64,000 nt of DNA, from positions 124,001 through 188,000 of the forward strand of contig NZ_WSUT01000001.1 in the NCBI RefSeq assembly GCF_009789535.1, given 5' to 3'. This DNA is from Sphingomonas carotinifaciens (lineage in GTDB: Bacteria; Pseudomonadota; Alphaproteobacteria; Sphingomonadales; Sphingomonadaceae). This document shows positions 55,544 to 63,968 of this stretch, one piece after another (within the stretch, counting starts at the first letter, position 1; each line of letters begins with the position of its first letter). Made by a program: the position numbers and the translations under genes. The notes beneath the pieces were generated by a model. The model made no database searches and was not told where the DNA came from. It worked only from the letters and a program-made list of their open reading frames with translations.

Positions 55544-56713
55544 TCATTCGCCACCGACGTCGCGGTCGAAGAAAGCGGCGCGCAGAGGCAGGGTTGCGGC
55601 ACCGATGGCTGTTGCGTCCCCATGGATGGTGGACACCACAATCCGAGGCGCAGGACGGTGGAAGCCGCGGCGTTCTGGGTTGGTGAAGGCGATGCGTTCG
55701 ATGATGCGTTGCGCAAGCGCGGGAGGGATACGGCCACCCAGTACGATCATACCCGGATCGAGCGTTGCGGAGATGGCGGACGCCACGAGGTTCAAAGACG
55801 GCGTCATCGTATCCAGCCAGCGGTCGACGGCGGGATGGTGCAGATCGAAACCGTCGAGCATCGCCTGGATGTCCTCAAATGTCGATCCTGTGTTGACGAA
55901 GCTGGATCGCAGGGTTTCAAGATTGGGTTGCGGCCAGTCCAGGGGGAGGATCGAGGCGAACTCACCTGCATTCCCGTGGCAGCCCCGCAGTGGTCGGCCC
56001 GCCGCGACGACTCCGCCTCCTAAACCGGCGGAGAAATACAGGTAGGCGAAATCGCCCATGCTACGGCCATGCCCCAATGTGGCTTCGCCGACCGCGGCGA
56101 CATTGCCATCGTTGTCGACCCACACCTTTGCCCCGAAAGCTTCCGCTAAAATCGTGTCCAGCGGCATAAGAGCCCACGAATCGAGCAGCCTCGGCGGGTT
56201 CAACCGGGCGCCGTCACCGATGAAATAGCCGGTAACGCCAACCCCGATCCCGACCAGCGCGGCACGATCCCACCCTGCCTCCGCCACGGCGGTGTCGATG
56301 AGCCCCCCGATCTGGCGGCAGGCCGGCAAGATCGCGGTGTCCTTCAGACGCTCGGTATGCATGGCGGCCACCGTGCCGGCGAGGTCGAGAAGCACCAGCG
56401 ATACGGCATCCGTCATGATCGACAGGCCGATGGAAAAGGCGGCGCTCCCGACCAGGTGCAGCGCGGTGCTCGGTTTCCCCCGGCCCTGCGCAACCGGCGC
56501 GCCTTCCGCGATCAGCCCGCGGGAGAGCAGCGGCTCGACGAGCCGGGTGATCGAATGCGGTGCAAGCCCGGTCACCCGGGCAAGATCGGCACGGCTCGCT
56601 GGACCGTGACGGGAGAGCAGGTCGAGCAGCACGCGTTCGTTCACAGTCGCGGTGCGCCTGCCGTCATCGCGTAGAAATTGTGGGGGAAAATCGCCTGCGC
56701 TGATGCCGTTCAT
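55544..56713 (-). CDS. ROK-family transcriptional regulator
   Basis: 389 residues. N-terminal winged helix at about 22-80 (NERVLLDLLSRHGPASRADL, ARVTGLAPHSITRLVEPLLS) and a ROK domain (LVGIGVGVTGYFIGDGARLN, KVWVDNDGNVAAVGEATLGH, DFAYLYFSAGLGGGVVAAGR, GCHGNAGEFASILPLDWP). The GHxxx...CxCGxxGCxE zinc motif of many ROK proteins is missing. Such regulators usually repress sugar uptake or hydrolysis genes until a sugar or sugar phosphate binds. It is the last gene of the minus-strand operon and overlaps the MFS stop by 4 bases. Confidence 0.9.
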   Translation of the reverse strand: MNGISAGDFPPQFLRDDGRRTATVNERVLLDLLSRHGPASRADLARVTGLAPHSITRLVEPLLSRGLIAEGAPVAQGRGKPSTALHLVGSAAFSIGLSIMTDAVSLVLLDLAGTVAAMHTERLKDTAILPACRQIGGLIDTAVAEAGWDRAALVGIGVGVTGYFIGDGARLNPPRLLDSWALMPLDTILAEAFGAKVWVDNDGNVAAVGEATLGHGRSMGDFAYLYFSAGLGGGVVAAGRPLRGCHGNAGEFASILPLDWPQPNLETLRSSFVNTGSTFEDIQAMLDGFDLHHPAVDRWLDTMTPSLNLVASAISATLDPGMIVLGGRIPPALAQRIIERIAFTNPERRGFHRPAPRIVVSTIHGDATAIGAATLPLRAAFFDRDVGGE

Positions 56714-57861
56714 GACGCATGAAGGTCGTAGCGGCGACTACATGTCAAGCATAGCAGGGCGGCAATCGTGCAGGCCGAAGCGATGGCGATGGCGAAGAAC
56801 GCAAAGCCGGTGGTGGTGAACACAGGTGATCGGCCAAGTCCGCCTGCGAGCGTCAGCCCTGCTGCCCCAAGGGCAAGTTTGGACGTCATGGTATAAAGGC
56901 CGTAATCGCGGGCCTCACGGGCCAGCAGTGCCAGCAGCGCCCACCCGATCAGATTGGACAGTCCCATCACCAGACCGAGCAGGAGTGGTGCAGCCGATCG
57001 AAGGTCTGTCCCGATGAAGAGGAGCGGTGCGACGGCCGATACGGCATAGATCGCCGCGAGAAGGGTCAGCCCCTGCCGTGCCGAGGAGATGGAAAGGGGA
57101 AGACATGCCGATGCGGTCCGCCCCGCGATCAGCAGCATCAGCATCGACATACCTTTGGTCGGTGCCGGCATGCCGGAAAGGTGCAGCATGGCCTTGCCGA
57201 GCGCGCCCAGCGCGACAATACCGGTCACGCTCGCGAACAGGAACGTCCATGGCAGGCGATAGGACGTGAGTTCACTTCGGCCTCCTGCACCGGCAAGTGG
57301 GGAGATCACCAGAAGCGGCACCATTGCGAGGCCCAGCACCGTCGCGCCTGCGCCGATCCCCCACAGCATCGGTACGATGCCGATGCCACTGTCGCCAAGG
57401 CTGCCCGCCGCCGCGACGGACGCGATACCGGTGCCAAGGGTTCGGCCACGCGACAGCGACGTGGCACGGGCGGGATCATCCGCCAACCGGCCCATCAACG
57501 CATTATGCGGAACGTCGCAGCCGGCATAGGCGACCCGGAAGAGCAGGGTGGCGGCGAGAACCGCCCCAGGCCCCAGCGGCGCCGACAGCATCGTCAGCGG
57601 GAAGGTGACACCGGCAATGCACAATCCCGCCACTGCCATACGGGTCGCATCGCCGGGACGACGGCCGAGCCAGGCGCCGACGCCGAGATCGGCCACCGCA
57701 CTCGCCGTCAGGCCGGCAAGGAACAGCGCACCCGCGACGGCCGGCGTCACGCCATAGCGGTTGACGAGGACGTACAGCGTCAGCAGATCGCTCGCCGCCC
57801 ATAACAGGCTCTTGCCGGTATGAGCGATGCAATAGGCCGCCCACACACGCCGCCACGTCAT
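56710..57861 (-). CDS. MFS transporter
   Basis: 383 residues from ATG 57861, overlapping the upstream gene by 4 bases. About 11-12 hydrophobic segments. Early part TWRRVWAAYCIAHTGKSLLW, then LGVGAWLGRRPGDATRMAVA, which resembles the loop 2-3 motif of MFS proteins, and RVAYAGCDVPHNALMGRLAD, reminiscent of the PH-AL motif of glycoside-cation symporters. It probably imports the product of the exported enzymes in this region, such as a polyol, glycerol derivative or sugar. Substrate is not readable from sequence. Confidence 0.85.
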   Translation of the reverse strand: MTWRRVWAAYCIAHTGKSLLWAASDLLTLYVLVNRYGVTPAVAGALFLAGLTASAVADLGVGAWLGRRPGDATRMAVAGLCIAGVTFPLTMLSAPLGPGAVLAATLLFRVAYAGCDVPHNALMGRLADDPARATSLSRGRTLGTGIASVAAAGSLGDSGIGIVPMLWGIGAGATVLGLAMVPLLVISPLAGAGGRSELTSYRLPWTFLFASVTGIVALGALGKAMLHLSGMPAPTKGMSMLMLLIAGRTASACLPLSISSARQGLTLLAAIYAVSAVAPLLFIGTDLRSAAPLLLGLVMGLSNLIGWALLALLAREARDYGLYTMTSKLALGAAGLTLAGGLGRSPVFTTTGFAFFAIAIASACTIAALLCLTCSRRYDLHAS

Positions 57862-58757
57862 CCGATCCAGCGAACCTTGTAGAGATGCATCCCTTCCACA
57901 GGCACCCGTACCGGATCGCTGCCGTCGGCGCGCGCGATCGTGAACCCCTTTGCCCACCAGCTTTCCTCCGCCTGCACCCAGGCGAGACGACCGTCGTCGC
58001 CATCGCCTGCCATGCTGACCGCCTTGACGCGCAGCTTGGGGTTGAGCGCGGGAAGAGCAGCAAAGGCGCCCTTGCCCGGATCAAAGGTCCATACGCCGTC
58101 GTCTGTGGTCACCAAATAGCGACCATCGGGCCGATGTGACAGATCATGGCCGTCCCGGCGACCTGGGAGCGTCCACCGTGCCGCTTCCGCCAGCTTCGGC
58201 GCAGCAGCGGTGCCGGCGATGCGATACGCCTGGATCAGGTCATGGGACAGGACGAACAAGCGACGCCGCTTCGCGTCCCACACGGCACCGTGCCCCGATG
58301 GCAGCGGCAGGTGCAGGAGCGGAGTTTCGCTTCGCCGCCGGTCGTAGAGTTCGAGCCTGTCGCCGTTCTGGTGAATCGAGAGCGCGACCGCGATCAGGCC
58401 GTTCGGCAACGGGTCGGCCGAATGCGCCATCGGCGCGATCGCCCGGAACGAGACATTCCCGGTCGCACGGTCGATCAGCGCAACACCGCCGGTCGAAGCG
58501 GTGACGAGGATCGACCGCCCGCCGTCGACAGGCTTGCAGTCGTCGATCCTGGACAGCAGCGTGCGGCGATACGGCTCGGGCAGGTCCGCCGCCCCCGCCG
58601 CGCTCCACCGCCAAACCTCCCTCGCGCTGCCCGTGTCGGAAACCCGGTACTCACGAACCTGATCGTCACCGCAGGCATACAACCGTTCCGCAGCCCGTGC
58701 CGGGTTTGACCCCGCAACCGCGACAGCAACTCCCAATCCCAACTGCCAACCCGGCAT
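57858..58757 (-). CDS. Exported beta-propeller-like protein (possibly DUF6528)
   Basis: 299 residues with a signal peptide (about 1-23, ending ARAAE). The rest has repeated beta blades: LYACGDDQVREYRVSDTGSA, VWRWSAAGAADLP, SILVTASTGGVALIDRATGN, GLIAVALSIHQNGDRLELYD, GAVWDAKRRRLFVLSHDLIQ, GHDLSHRPDGRYLVTTDDGV. It is similar in style to DUF6528 proteins found next to carbohydrate genes; I hold this name at moderate confidence. It may bind a periplasmic ligand. It is the first gene of the operon with the MFS and ROK genes and is divergent from the receptor gene. Confidence 0.72.
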   Translation of the reverse strand: MPGWQLGLGVAVAVAGSNPARAAERLYACGDDQVREYRVSDTGSAREVWRWSAAGAADLPEPYRRTLLSRIDDCKPVDGGRSILVTASTGGVALIDRATGNVSFRAIAPMAHSADPLPNGLIAVALSIHQNGDRLELYDRRRSETPLLHLPLPSGHGAVWDAKRRRLFVLSHDLIQAYRIAGTAAAPKLAEAARWTLPGRRDGHDLSHRPDGRYLVTTDDGVWTFDPGKGAFAALPALNPKLRVKAVSMAGDGDDGRLAWVQAEESWWAKGFTIARADGSDPVRVPVEGMHLYKVRWIG

Positions 58758-58797
58758 CCGTTCCTCCAGCCTTCGTCACGGCAATCTTTCTACTCGA

Positions 58798-58815
58798 CCG
58801 TCACGGATATGTCAC
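58798..58815 (+). promoter_or_regulatory. Pho-box-like direct repeat upstream of receptor-phosphodiesterase operon
   Basis: CCGTCAC-GGAT-ATGTCAC is two 7-mers separated by 4 bases, the layout of the PhoB site (consensus CTGTCAT-AWAW-CTGTCAY). The repeats match at 5-6 of 7 positions. It is 55 bases before ATG 58870, with AT-rich TATAGTTATTAA next to it as a possible -10 region. The function of the downstream genes (phosphoester hydrolysis) makes phosphate control plausible. Confidence 0.5.
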
Positions 58816-58869
58816 CTATAGTTATTAAACAGGCGGCACCTCGATGCTGTCCAAATAGGGGGGACTGTC

Positions 58870-61536
58870 ATGAAGCTGTTTACGATTCGCCGCGGCCTGT
58901 TGCTGCTCTCCACCGCCTTGTCGCCTGCTGCCTATGCACAGGAGGTATCACCCGTTCCTGCCGAGTCTGAAGAGGAGATCGTCGTGACGGGCGCGCGCCT
59001 CCAGGCGGTGCGCGAGATCGAGGCAAAGCGGGCGATTTCTGTTATCTCCGACAGCATCAGTTCGGACGAAATCGGCACGCTGCCCGACTTCGGCCTCGGC
59101 GAAGCGCTGACGCGCGTTCCCGGCGTTTCCACAATCCAGAACAACGCGCGCGGCGAGGCACAATTCCTGTCGATCCGCGGTCTGAACGCCGATTACAACC
59201 TCGTCCAGATCGATGGCGTCACCTTGCCCGCCAACGAAATCGGACGGCGCAACGTGTCGATGGACGTTATCCCGTCCTCGCTCGCCAGCCGCGTCGAGGT
59301 CTACAAGTCGGTGACCGCCGCGATGAACGGTAATGCGATCGGCGGCACCGCCAACCTGCGCACGCGTAGTGCCTTCGACGGCAAGGGACGCAGCTTCCTC
59401 GGCGGGCGCTTCGATATCGGCGAGTGGGATTTCAAGCGTACCCGCGGCAATCGTGGGCCATCGGGCCAAGCGGAGCTGATTGCATCGACCACCTTCGGCC
59501 CCGACCGCAAGTTCGGCGTGGTGGTGTCGGGCAGTTATTTCCGCCGCGACTCCGCTTCGCTCAACTCGGCCACCGACAATTACCTCTATTTCGATCCGAC
59601 CACGGGTGTGCGCCTGACCTCCCCGGCCAACGACGTGTCGAACGCACTGGTCGCCCCCGACCGTCGGCGCTGGCTCCATTACGACAATGTCCGCGAGCGG
59701 TACGGCGTGTTCGGCAAGCTGGAGTTCGACGATCACCGGATGTTCAAGGCGGCGCTGACCCTGGCCGATTTTCGCCATACCAATGACGAGGAGCGCCAGT
59801 CCAACCTCGTCACCGCCAACACCGGCGTCACGACCGCGACCAACCGCTACACCAACTTCACCAATGTGACGGCGGGCGGTGGCAATGTCGGCAATGCGGC
59901 CGCTCAGGTCGATCTGGCCGAATATGACCAGACCCGGCGGATGCGCTACGCCGATTTCCACGGGGAGCTTGCACCGACCGACCGCATCCGCGCCGATTTC
60001 GGCGTCAACTACGCCATCGCCACCTACCGGCAGGATGCGACCTTCGCGACCTATCGCATCACGAATACGCCGAATCTCGCCTATCGTTACGAGATCACGC
60101 CGGGGAAATTCACCTATTTCGACTTCGCCAATCCGGCGATCGTCAGCGGCGCGGCGAACTACAAGCAGTTCGAATATGGCACGAACAGCGATGACAACCG
60201 CGAGAATGCGCTGACCGCGCGCGCCAATATCGGTGTCAACATGGGCAGCGACGATCGCGGGTTCGGCTTGGCGGCGGGTGCCTATGGCCGCTTTCTCGAC
60301 CGGCGTTATGATTTCGCCGTGGACAATTTCCGCAACACCGCCGCCTCGACGTTGCTGCTGACGCCGGCACTCGCGTCCGAGAGCTATGCGCCGTACAACG
60401 GCCGCGGCTACCGGATGCTGTTCGTCGATCCCGATGCAGCGCGGCAGGCGTTCGACGCCAATCGCGGCAGCTTCGCGGCCAACCCGGCCAATGCCGGCGG
60501 AAATCTGCAAGAGGATTACCGGCTGACCGAAGACATCGCCGCCGCCTATCTGATGGCGCGCTATGCCACCGATACGGTGCGGCTGACCGCCGGCCTGCGC
60601 TATGAAGGGACGAGGCTCACCACCACGTCGAACAGTCTGCGGGCTGGCGTATACACTCCCAGTCAGCAGGGTCAGAGCTACCGCGACTGGCTGCCTTCCG
60701 CACAGGCGGACTGGGACGTTTCCGATCGCCTGCGTCTTCGCGCTGCGTTCAGTCGCACGCTTGGTCGCCCCAATTACGACGACCTGGCGGCGCGCGAAGT
60801 GGTGAACGTCAACAGCTCCACCGGCGCGGTCAGCGTGACCTCGGGCAATCCGTCGCTGAACCCCCGGCGATCGGACAATTACGACATCAGCATCGAATAT
60901 TACGTCAACAACGACGTGCTGTTCTCCGCGGCCGCGTTTGCCAAGCGGATCGATGACGAGATCGTGACCGTCCGCAACCAGGCGACCGAATTGTTCGACG
61001 GCCAGCAGCAGCTCGTCACGCGTATCCAGCCGGTGAACGCTGGCCGCGCCACGGTGAAGGGGGTGGAGTTGAACGCAGTGGTCGCGCGGATGCGGTTCCT
61101 GCCCGGACCGCTCGACGGGTTCGGCTTCTCCGCCAATCTGACGTTGCTGGACCCGACCCCGCCAGAAGTGACACTGGCCGACAATGTCACGCGCCGGCGC
61201 CTGTCGGGCCTGTTCGAGAGCGCTAATACAGTTGCCAACGTCAAGTTGTTCTATAACACCGGCCCGTTGATGGTGCAGGGTGCGTGGAACCGGCTGTCGC
61301 CGATCCTCTACTCGGTATCGACCACCGATCCGTTGCAGGATCGTCGTTATGCCACCAGCGACCTGTTCGATGCGCAGATCCGTTTGAAGCTCGACCGGCA
61401 CTGGACGATCGTGGCGCAGGGCCGCAACCTCACCAACTTCCGTCCGCAGCGCATGTTCGGTCCCGGTTTCGGCCTGCTCCGCGAGGAGATCGACAACGGC
61501 CGCGCCTTCTACATTGGCGCGCTGGTCCGCTACTGA
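58870..61536 (+). CDS. TonB-dependent receptor paired with a phosphodiesterase
   Basis: 888 residues. Signal peptide at about 1-24 (ending AYAQE), TonB box EEEIVVTGARLQAVREIEAK, plug SVISDSISSDEIGTLPDFGL, GEALTRVPGVSTIQNNARGE, LSIRGLNADYNLVQIDGVTL, and a barrel ending NGRAFYIGALVRY with a terminal Tyr. It belongs to the Caulobacter/Xanthomonas-type receptors. Its stop overlaps the start of the PAP2-GDPD gene (TGATG), so it probably imports the phosphorylated or glycerophospho substrate. A decayed paralogous fragment lies at 54575-54765. Confidence 0.92.
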   Translation: MKLFTIRRGLLLLSTALSPAAYAQEVSPVPAESEEEIVVTGARLQAVREIEAKRAISVISDSISSDEIGTLPDFGLGEALTRVPGVSTIQNNARGEAQFLSIRGLNADYNLVQIDGVTLPANEIGRRNVSMDVIPSSLASRVEVYKSVTAAMNGNAIGGTANLRTRSAFDGKGRSFLGGRFDIGEWDFKRTRGNRGPSGQAELIASTTFGPDRKFGVVVSGSYFRRDSASLNSATDNYLYFDPTTGVRLTSPANDVSNALVAPDRRRWLHYDNVRERYGVFGKLEFDDHRMFKAALTLADFRHTNDEERQSNLVTANTGVTTATNRYTNFTNVTAGGGNVGNAAAQVDLAEYDQTRRMRYADFHGELAPTDRIRADFGVNYAIATYRQDATFATYRITNTPNLAYRYEITPGKFTYFDFANPAIVSGAANYKQFEYGTNSDDNRENALTARANIGVNMGSDDRGFGLAAGAYGRFLDRRYDFAVDNFRNTAASTLLLTPALASESYAPYNGRGYRMLFVDPDAARQAFDANRGSFAANPANAGGNLQEDYRLTEDIAAAYLMARYATDTVRLTAGLRYEGTRLTTTSNSLRAGVYTPSQQGQSYRDWLPSAQADWDVSDRLRLRAAFSRTLGRPNYDDLAAREVVNVNSSTGAVSVTSGNPSLNPRRSDNYDISIEYYVNNDVLFSAAAFAKRIDDEIVTVRNQATELFDGQQQLVTRIQPVNAGRATVKGVELNAVVARMRFLPGPLDGFGFSANLTLLDPTPPEVTLADNVTRRRLSGLFESANTVANVKLFYNTGPLMVQGAWNRLSPILYSVSTTDPLQDRRYATSDLFDAQIRLKLDRHWTIVAQGRNLTNFRPQRMFGPGFGLLREEIDNGRAFYIGALVRY

Positions 61537-63083
61537 TGCGTCTGATAGGAGTCATCGCGCTGGCGCTGGCATCGACGAGCGCCAGTTCGTCGGCGGCCGA
61601 GCAACGCTATTTGTCGGGACCGGGCGTTGCGCTCACCGGCGTGTTGCCGCCCCCGCCTGCCACCGGGTCGATCGAGGACGAGGCAGACCGTGCCGCCTTT
61701 CGCGCGACACGGGTGCAGGAAGGATCGCCACGCTGGCGGCAGGCGATTGCGGACGTCGACGAGACGATACCGGCGATACTTACCGACTTCTCGCCTGCGG
61801 CGGGGCGCCCCCTGTCGGCACGAACAACACCGGCGCTGGCCCGGTTGTTAACGCGGATGCGTGGCGACGTGGCGGCCGCCGTCAACGCGGTGAAGCCGCT
61901 CTACGCCCGCAAGCGACCTTTCCTGATCGACGCCGGGTCGGTCTGCCAGCCGCGCGCCGCGCTGGAGCGCAGCTTCGACTATCCGTCCGGCCATACCAGT
62001 TGGGGAACCAGCGTTGCGCTTGTCCTGGCCGAACTCATACCCGCCCGGGCCGGCCATATCCTCGAACGCGGCCGAGACTATGGCGACAGTCGTATCATCT
62101 GCGGGGCGCACAATGCCAGCGCCGTCACAGCAGGCCGCCAGGCGGCTGCCGCAGTCGTCGCACGGCTTCACGGGGATGCCGACTTCCGCGCCGACCTCGA
62201 TGCCGCCCGTGTGGAACTGGACCCGTCCGCAGCTACCATGCGCCGAATTGCCGATCCGGATGCCGGCCCCATCGTCGTCGCGCACCGTGGCTGCCATGCC
62301 GCGGCCGCACGGCTTGGTCTCGGCAGCGTGCCCGAGAACTCGCTGGCCGCGCTGGAACACTGCGTCGCGATCGGCGCGGATGTGATGGAATCCGACGTTC
62401 GCATGACCCGCGACGGACATCTGGTGATGATCCACGATGCTACGGTGGATCGTACCACGAACGGGCATGGCCGGGTGAGCGACCTGACCCTGGCGGAGCT
62501 CAGGGAATTGCGCTTGCGGGACGATCTGGGTGGCGCGGATGCGCCGTTGACCGGCGATCGCATTGCCACGCTGGACGAGATGCTGCGTGCTGCGGCGGGG
62601 CGGATCGTCCTGAACCTCGATATCAAGGATGCTGTGCATGCGGAGACAATTGAGACTGTCGCGAGAGCCGGTGGGCTGAGGCGCGTGTTGGTCAAGGCGA
62701 ACGCCGGTATCGCCAGCCCGCCGATGGCCAGCCTTCCCCCGTTCGAGCGGGTGCCGTTCATGCCGATGCTGAGCGGAGGTGCAGAATTACCCTCGGTGAT
62801 CGAGCGTCAATCGACTGGGGCAATCCGGCCGGTTGGTTATGAAGTTCCACCCATGCCTATGGCCGGGCTGCCACGGCTGGTTGCCGCTGCACGTTCCGCA
62901 AGGGGCCGCGTATGGGCGAACACGCTATGGAACGGGTATGTTGCCGATGTCGGCGGGGACGATGATGCCCTGCGTGATCCCGGTCGCGTCTGGGGGCGGC
63001 TCATCGACGCTGGGGTATCGATGATCCAGACGGATCATCCAGCCGAACTTCGGCAATTTGTAGATAACAGGCCATCAAGATAG
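61536..63083 (+). CDS. Exported fusion of PAP2-type acid phosphatase and glycerophosphodiester phosphodiesterase
   Basis: 515 residues with a signal peptide (about 1-20). Residues about 25-230 are a class A acid phosphatase (PAP2) domain: Lys120-x6-Arg127-Pro128 (KPLYARKRP), PSGH at 150-153 and SR-x5-His at 185-192 (DSRIICGAHNASAV). The residue four places after the nucleophilic His192 is Ala196, where active enzymes carry Asp. Residues about 246-510 are a GDPD domain: VAHRGCH (His250, Arg251), VPENSLAALE, DVMESDVRMTRDGHLVMIHD, RTTNGHGRVSDLTLAELREL and IVLNLDIKD, with all catalytic residues. Together they could convert a glycerophosphodiester to glycerol, phosphate and the free alcohol in the periplasm. 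Translationally coupled to the receptor. Confidence 0.9.
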   Translation: MRLIGVIALALASTSASSSAAEQRYLSGPGVALTGVLPPPPATGSIEDEADRAAFRATRVQEGSPRWRQAIADVDETIPAILTDFSPAAGRPLSARTTPALARLLTRMRGDVAAAVNAVKPLYARKRPFLIDAGSVCQPRAALERSFDYPSGHTSWGTSVALVLAELIPARAGHILERGRDYGDSRIICGAHNASAVTAGRQAAAAVVARLHGDADFRADLDAARVELDPSAATMRRIADPDAGPIVVAHRGCHAAAARLGLGSVPENSLAALEHCVAIGADVMESDVRMTRDGHLVMIHDATVDRTTNGHGRVSDLTLAELRELRLRDDLGGADAPLTGDRIATLDEMLRAAAGRIVLNLDIKDAVHAETIETVARAGGLRRVLVKANAGIASPPMASLPPFERVPFMPMLSGGAELPSVIERQSTGAIRPVGYEVPPMPMAGLPRLVAAARSARGRVWANTLWNGYVADVGGDDDALRDPGRVWGRLIDAGVSMIQTDHPAELRQFVDNRPSR

Positions 63084-63118
63084 AGCTTACATGTTTCGCG
63101 TCGCACAACAGGGGCTTA

Positions 63119-63968
63119 GGCCGGATCGACATTCAGGATTCCCAAATGGCGTAAAGGCTGATTCATAGGCATCCGTGTTGTGGCGCGGAGCGGATGATGG
63201 GGATTAAGCGGTACGAGTTGAGCGAGGCGCAATGGTCGCGGATTGCGTTGCTGGTTCCCGGCAAGAGCGCTGATCCTGGCCGGACGGGTGCGGGCAACCG
63301 CTTGTTCGTGAACGGATGTCTTTGGGTACTGCGCTCGGGCGCACACTGGTGCGACCTTCCGGAACGCTACGGCAAGTGGAAGACAGTCCATCGACGCTTC
63401 AGCCGCTGGTGCCACGCTGGCGTCTGGGAGCGGGTGTTCGAGGCGCTGACGGCTGACCGCGACAACCAGTATCTGATGATCGACAGCACCATCGTTCGCG
63501 CGCACCAACAGGCGGCGACCGGAAAAGGGGGGCCAAGGATCAGGCGCTGGGGCGTTCCCGAGGCGGACTGACCACCAAGATACACATGCTCGCCGACACG
63601 TTCGGCCGCCCCTTGCGGTTTCGCATCACGCCCGGCCAAGCCAGCGACATCGCCTCGGCATCCGGCTTACTCGAAGGTCAGCGCGGAAAAGCGGTGCTTG
63701 CCGACAAGGCGTATGATGGCAACGACTTACGTGACCAGATCGCCGCGATGCACGCCGAGGCGGTGATCCCGTCCAAGCGCAACCGCAAGGTCGCCATCCC
63801 GCACGATGCGGAAATCTACAGGCATCGCAACCAGATCGAACGATGCTTCAGCCGCCTCAAACATTTCCGCCGCTTCGCCACTCGCTACGACCGCCGAACC
63901 ACCCATTTCACCGGCTTCGTTCATCTCGCCGCCGCCATGATCTGGCTACGATGAATGTCGATCCGGCC
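63119..63968 (+). mobile_element. IS5-family (IS427-like) insertion sequence, copy 2
   Basis: 850 bases with the same inverted ends as copy 1 (GGCCGGATCGACATTCA ... TGAATGTCGATCCGGCC), flanked by TA (63117-63118, 63969-63970). The orientation is opposite to copy 1. The proteins differ at only two positions (Lys/Glu in ELSKAQ/ELSEAQ; Asp/Gly in TGADN/TGAGN), so duplication is recent. Confidence 0.92.
63194..63954 (+). CDS. IS5-type transposase, two frames joined by -1 frameshift (copy 2)
   Basis: First frame 63194-63571 (IKRYELSEAQWSRIALLVPG ... YLMIDSTIVRAHQQAATGKG), second frame ending at 63954. The slippery sequence AAAAGGGGGG lies at 63523-63532; a -1 shift there gives KGGAKDQALGRSRGGLTTKI and a full DDE transposase of about 253 residues. 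Without a shift a 125-residue product ends at 63571. Catalytic residues are intact. Confidence 0.88.

Noticed and set aside
58948..61401. 817-residue open frame antisense to the receptor at 58870
   Set aside because: It lies wholly inside a well-supported receptor gene, has no family features and is Arg/Gly/His-rich as expected of antisense frames in GC-rich DNA.
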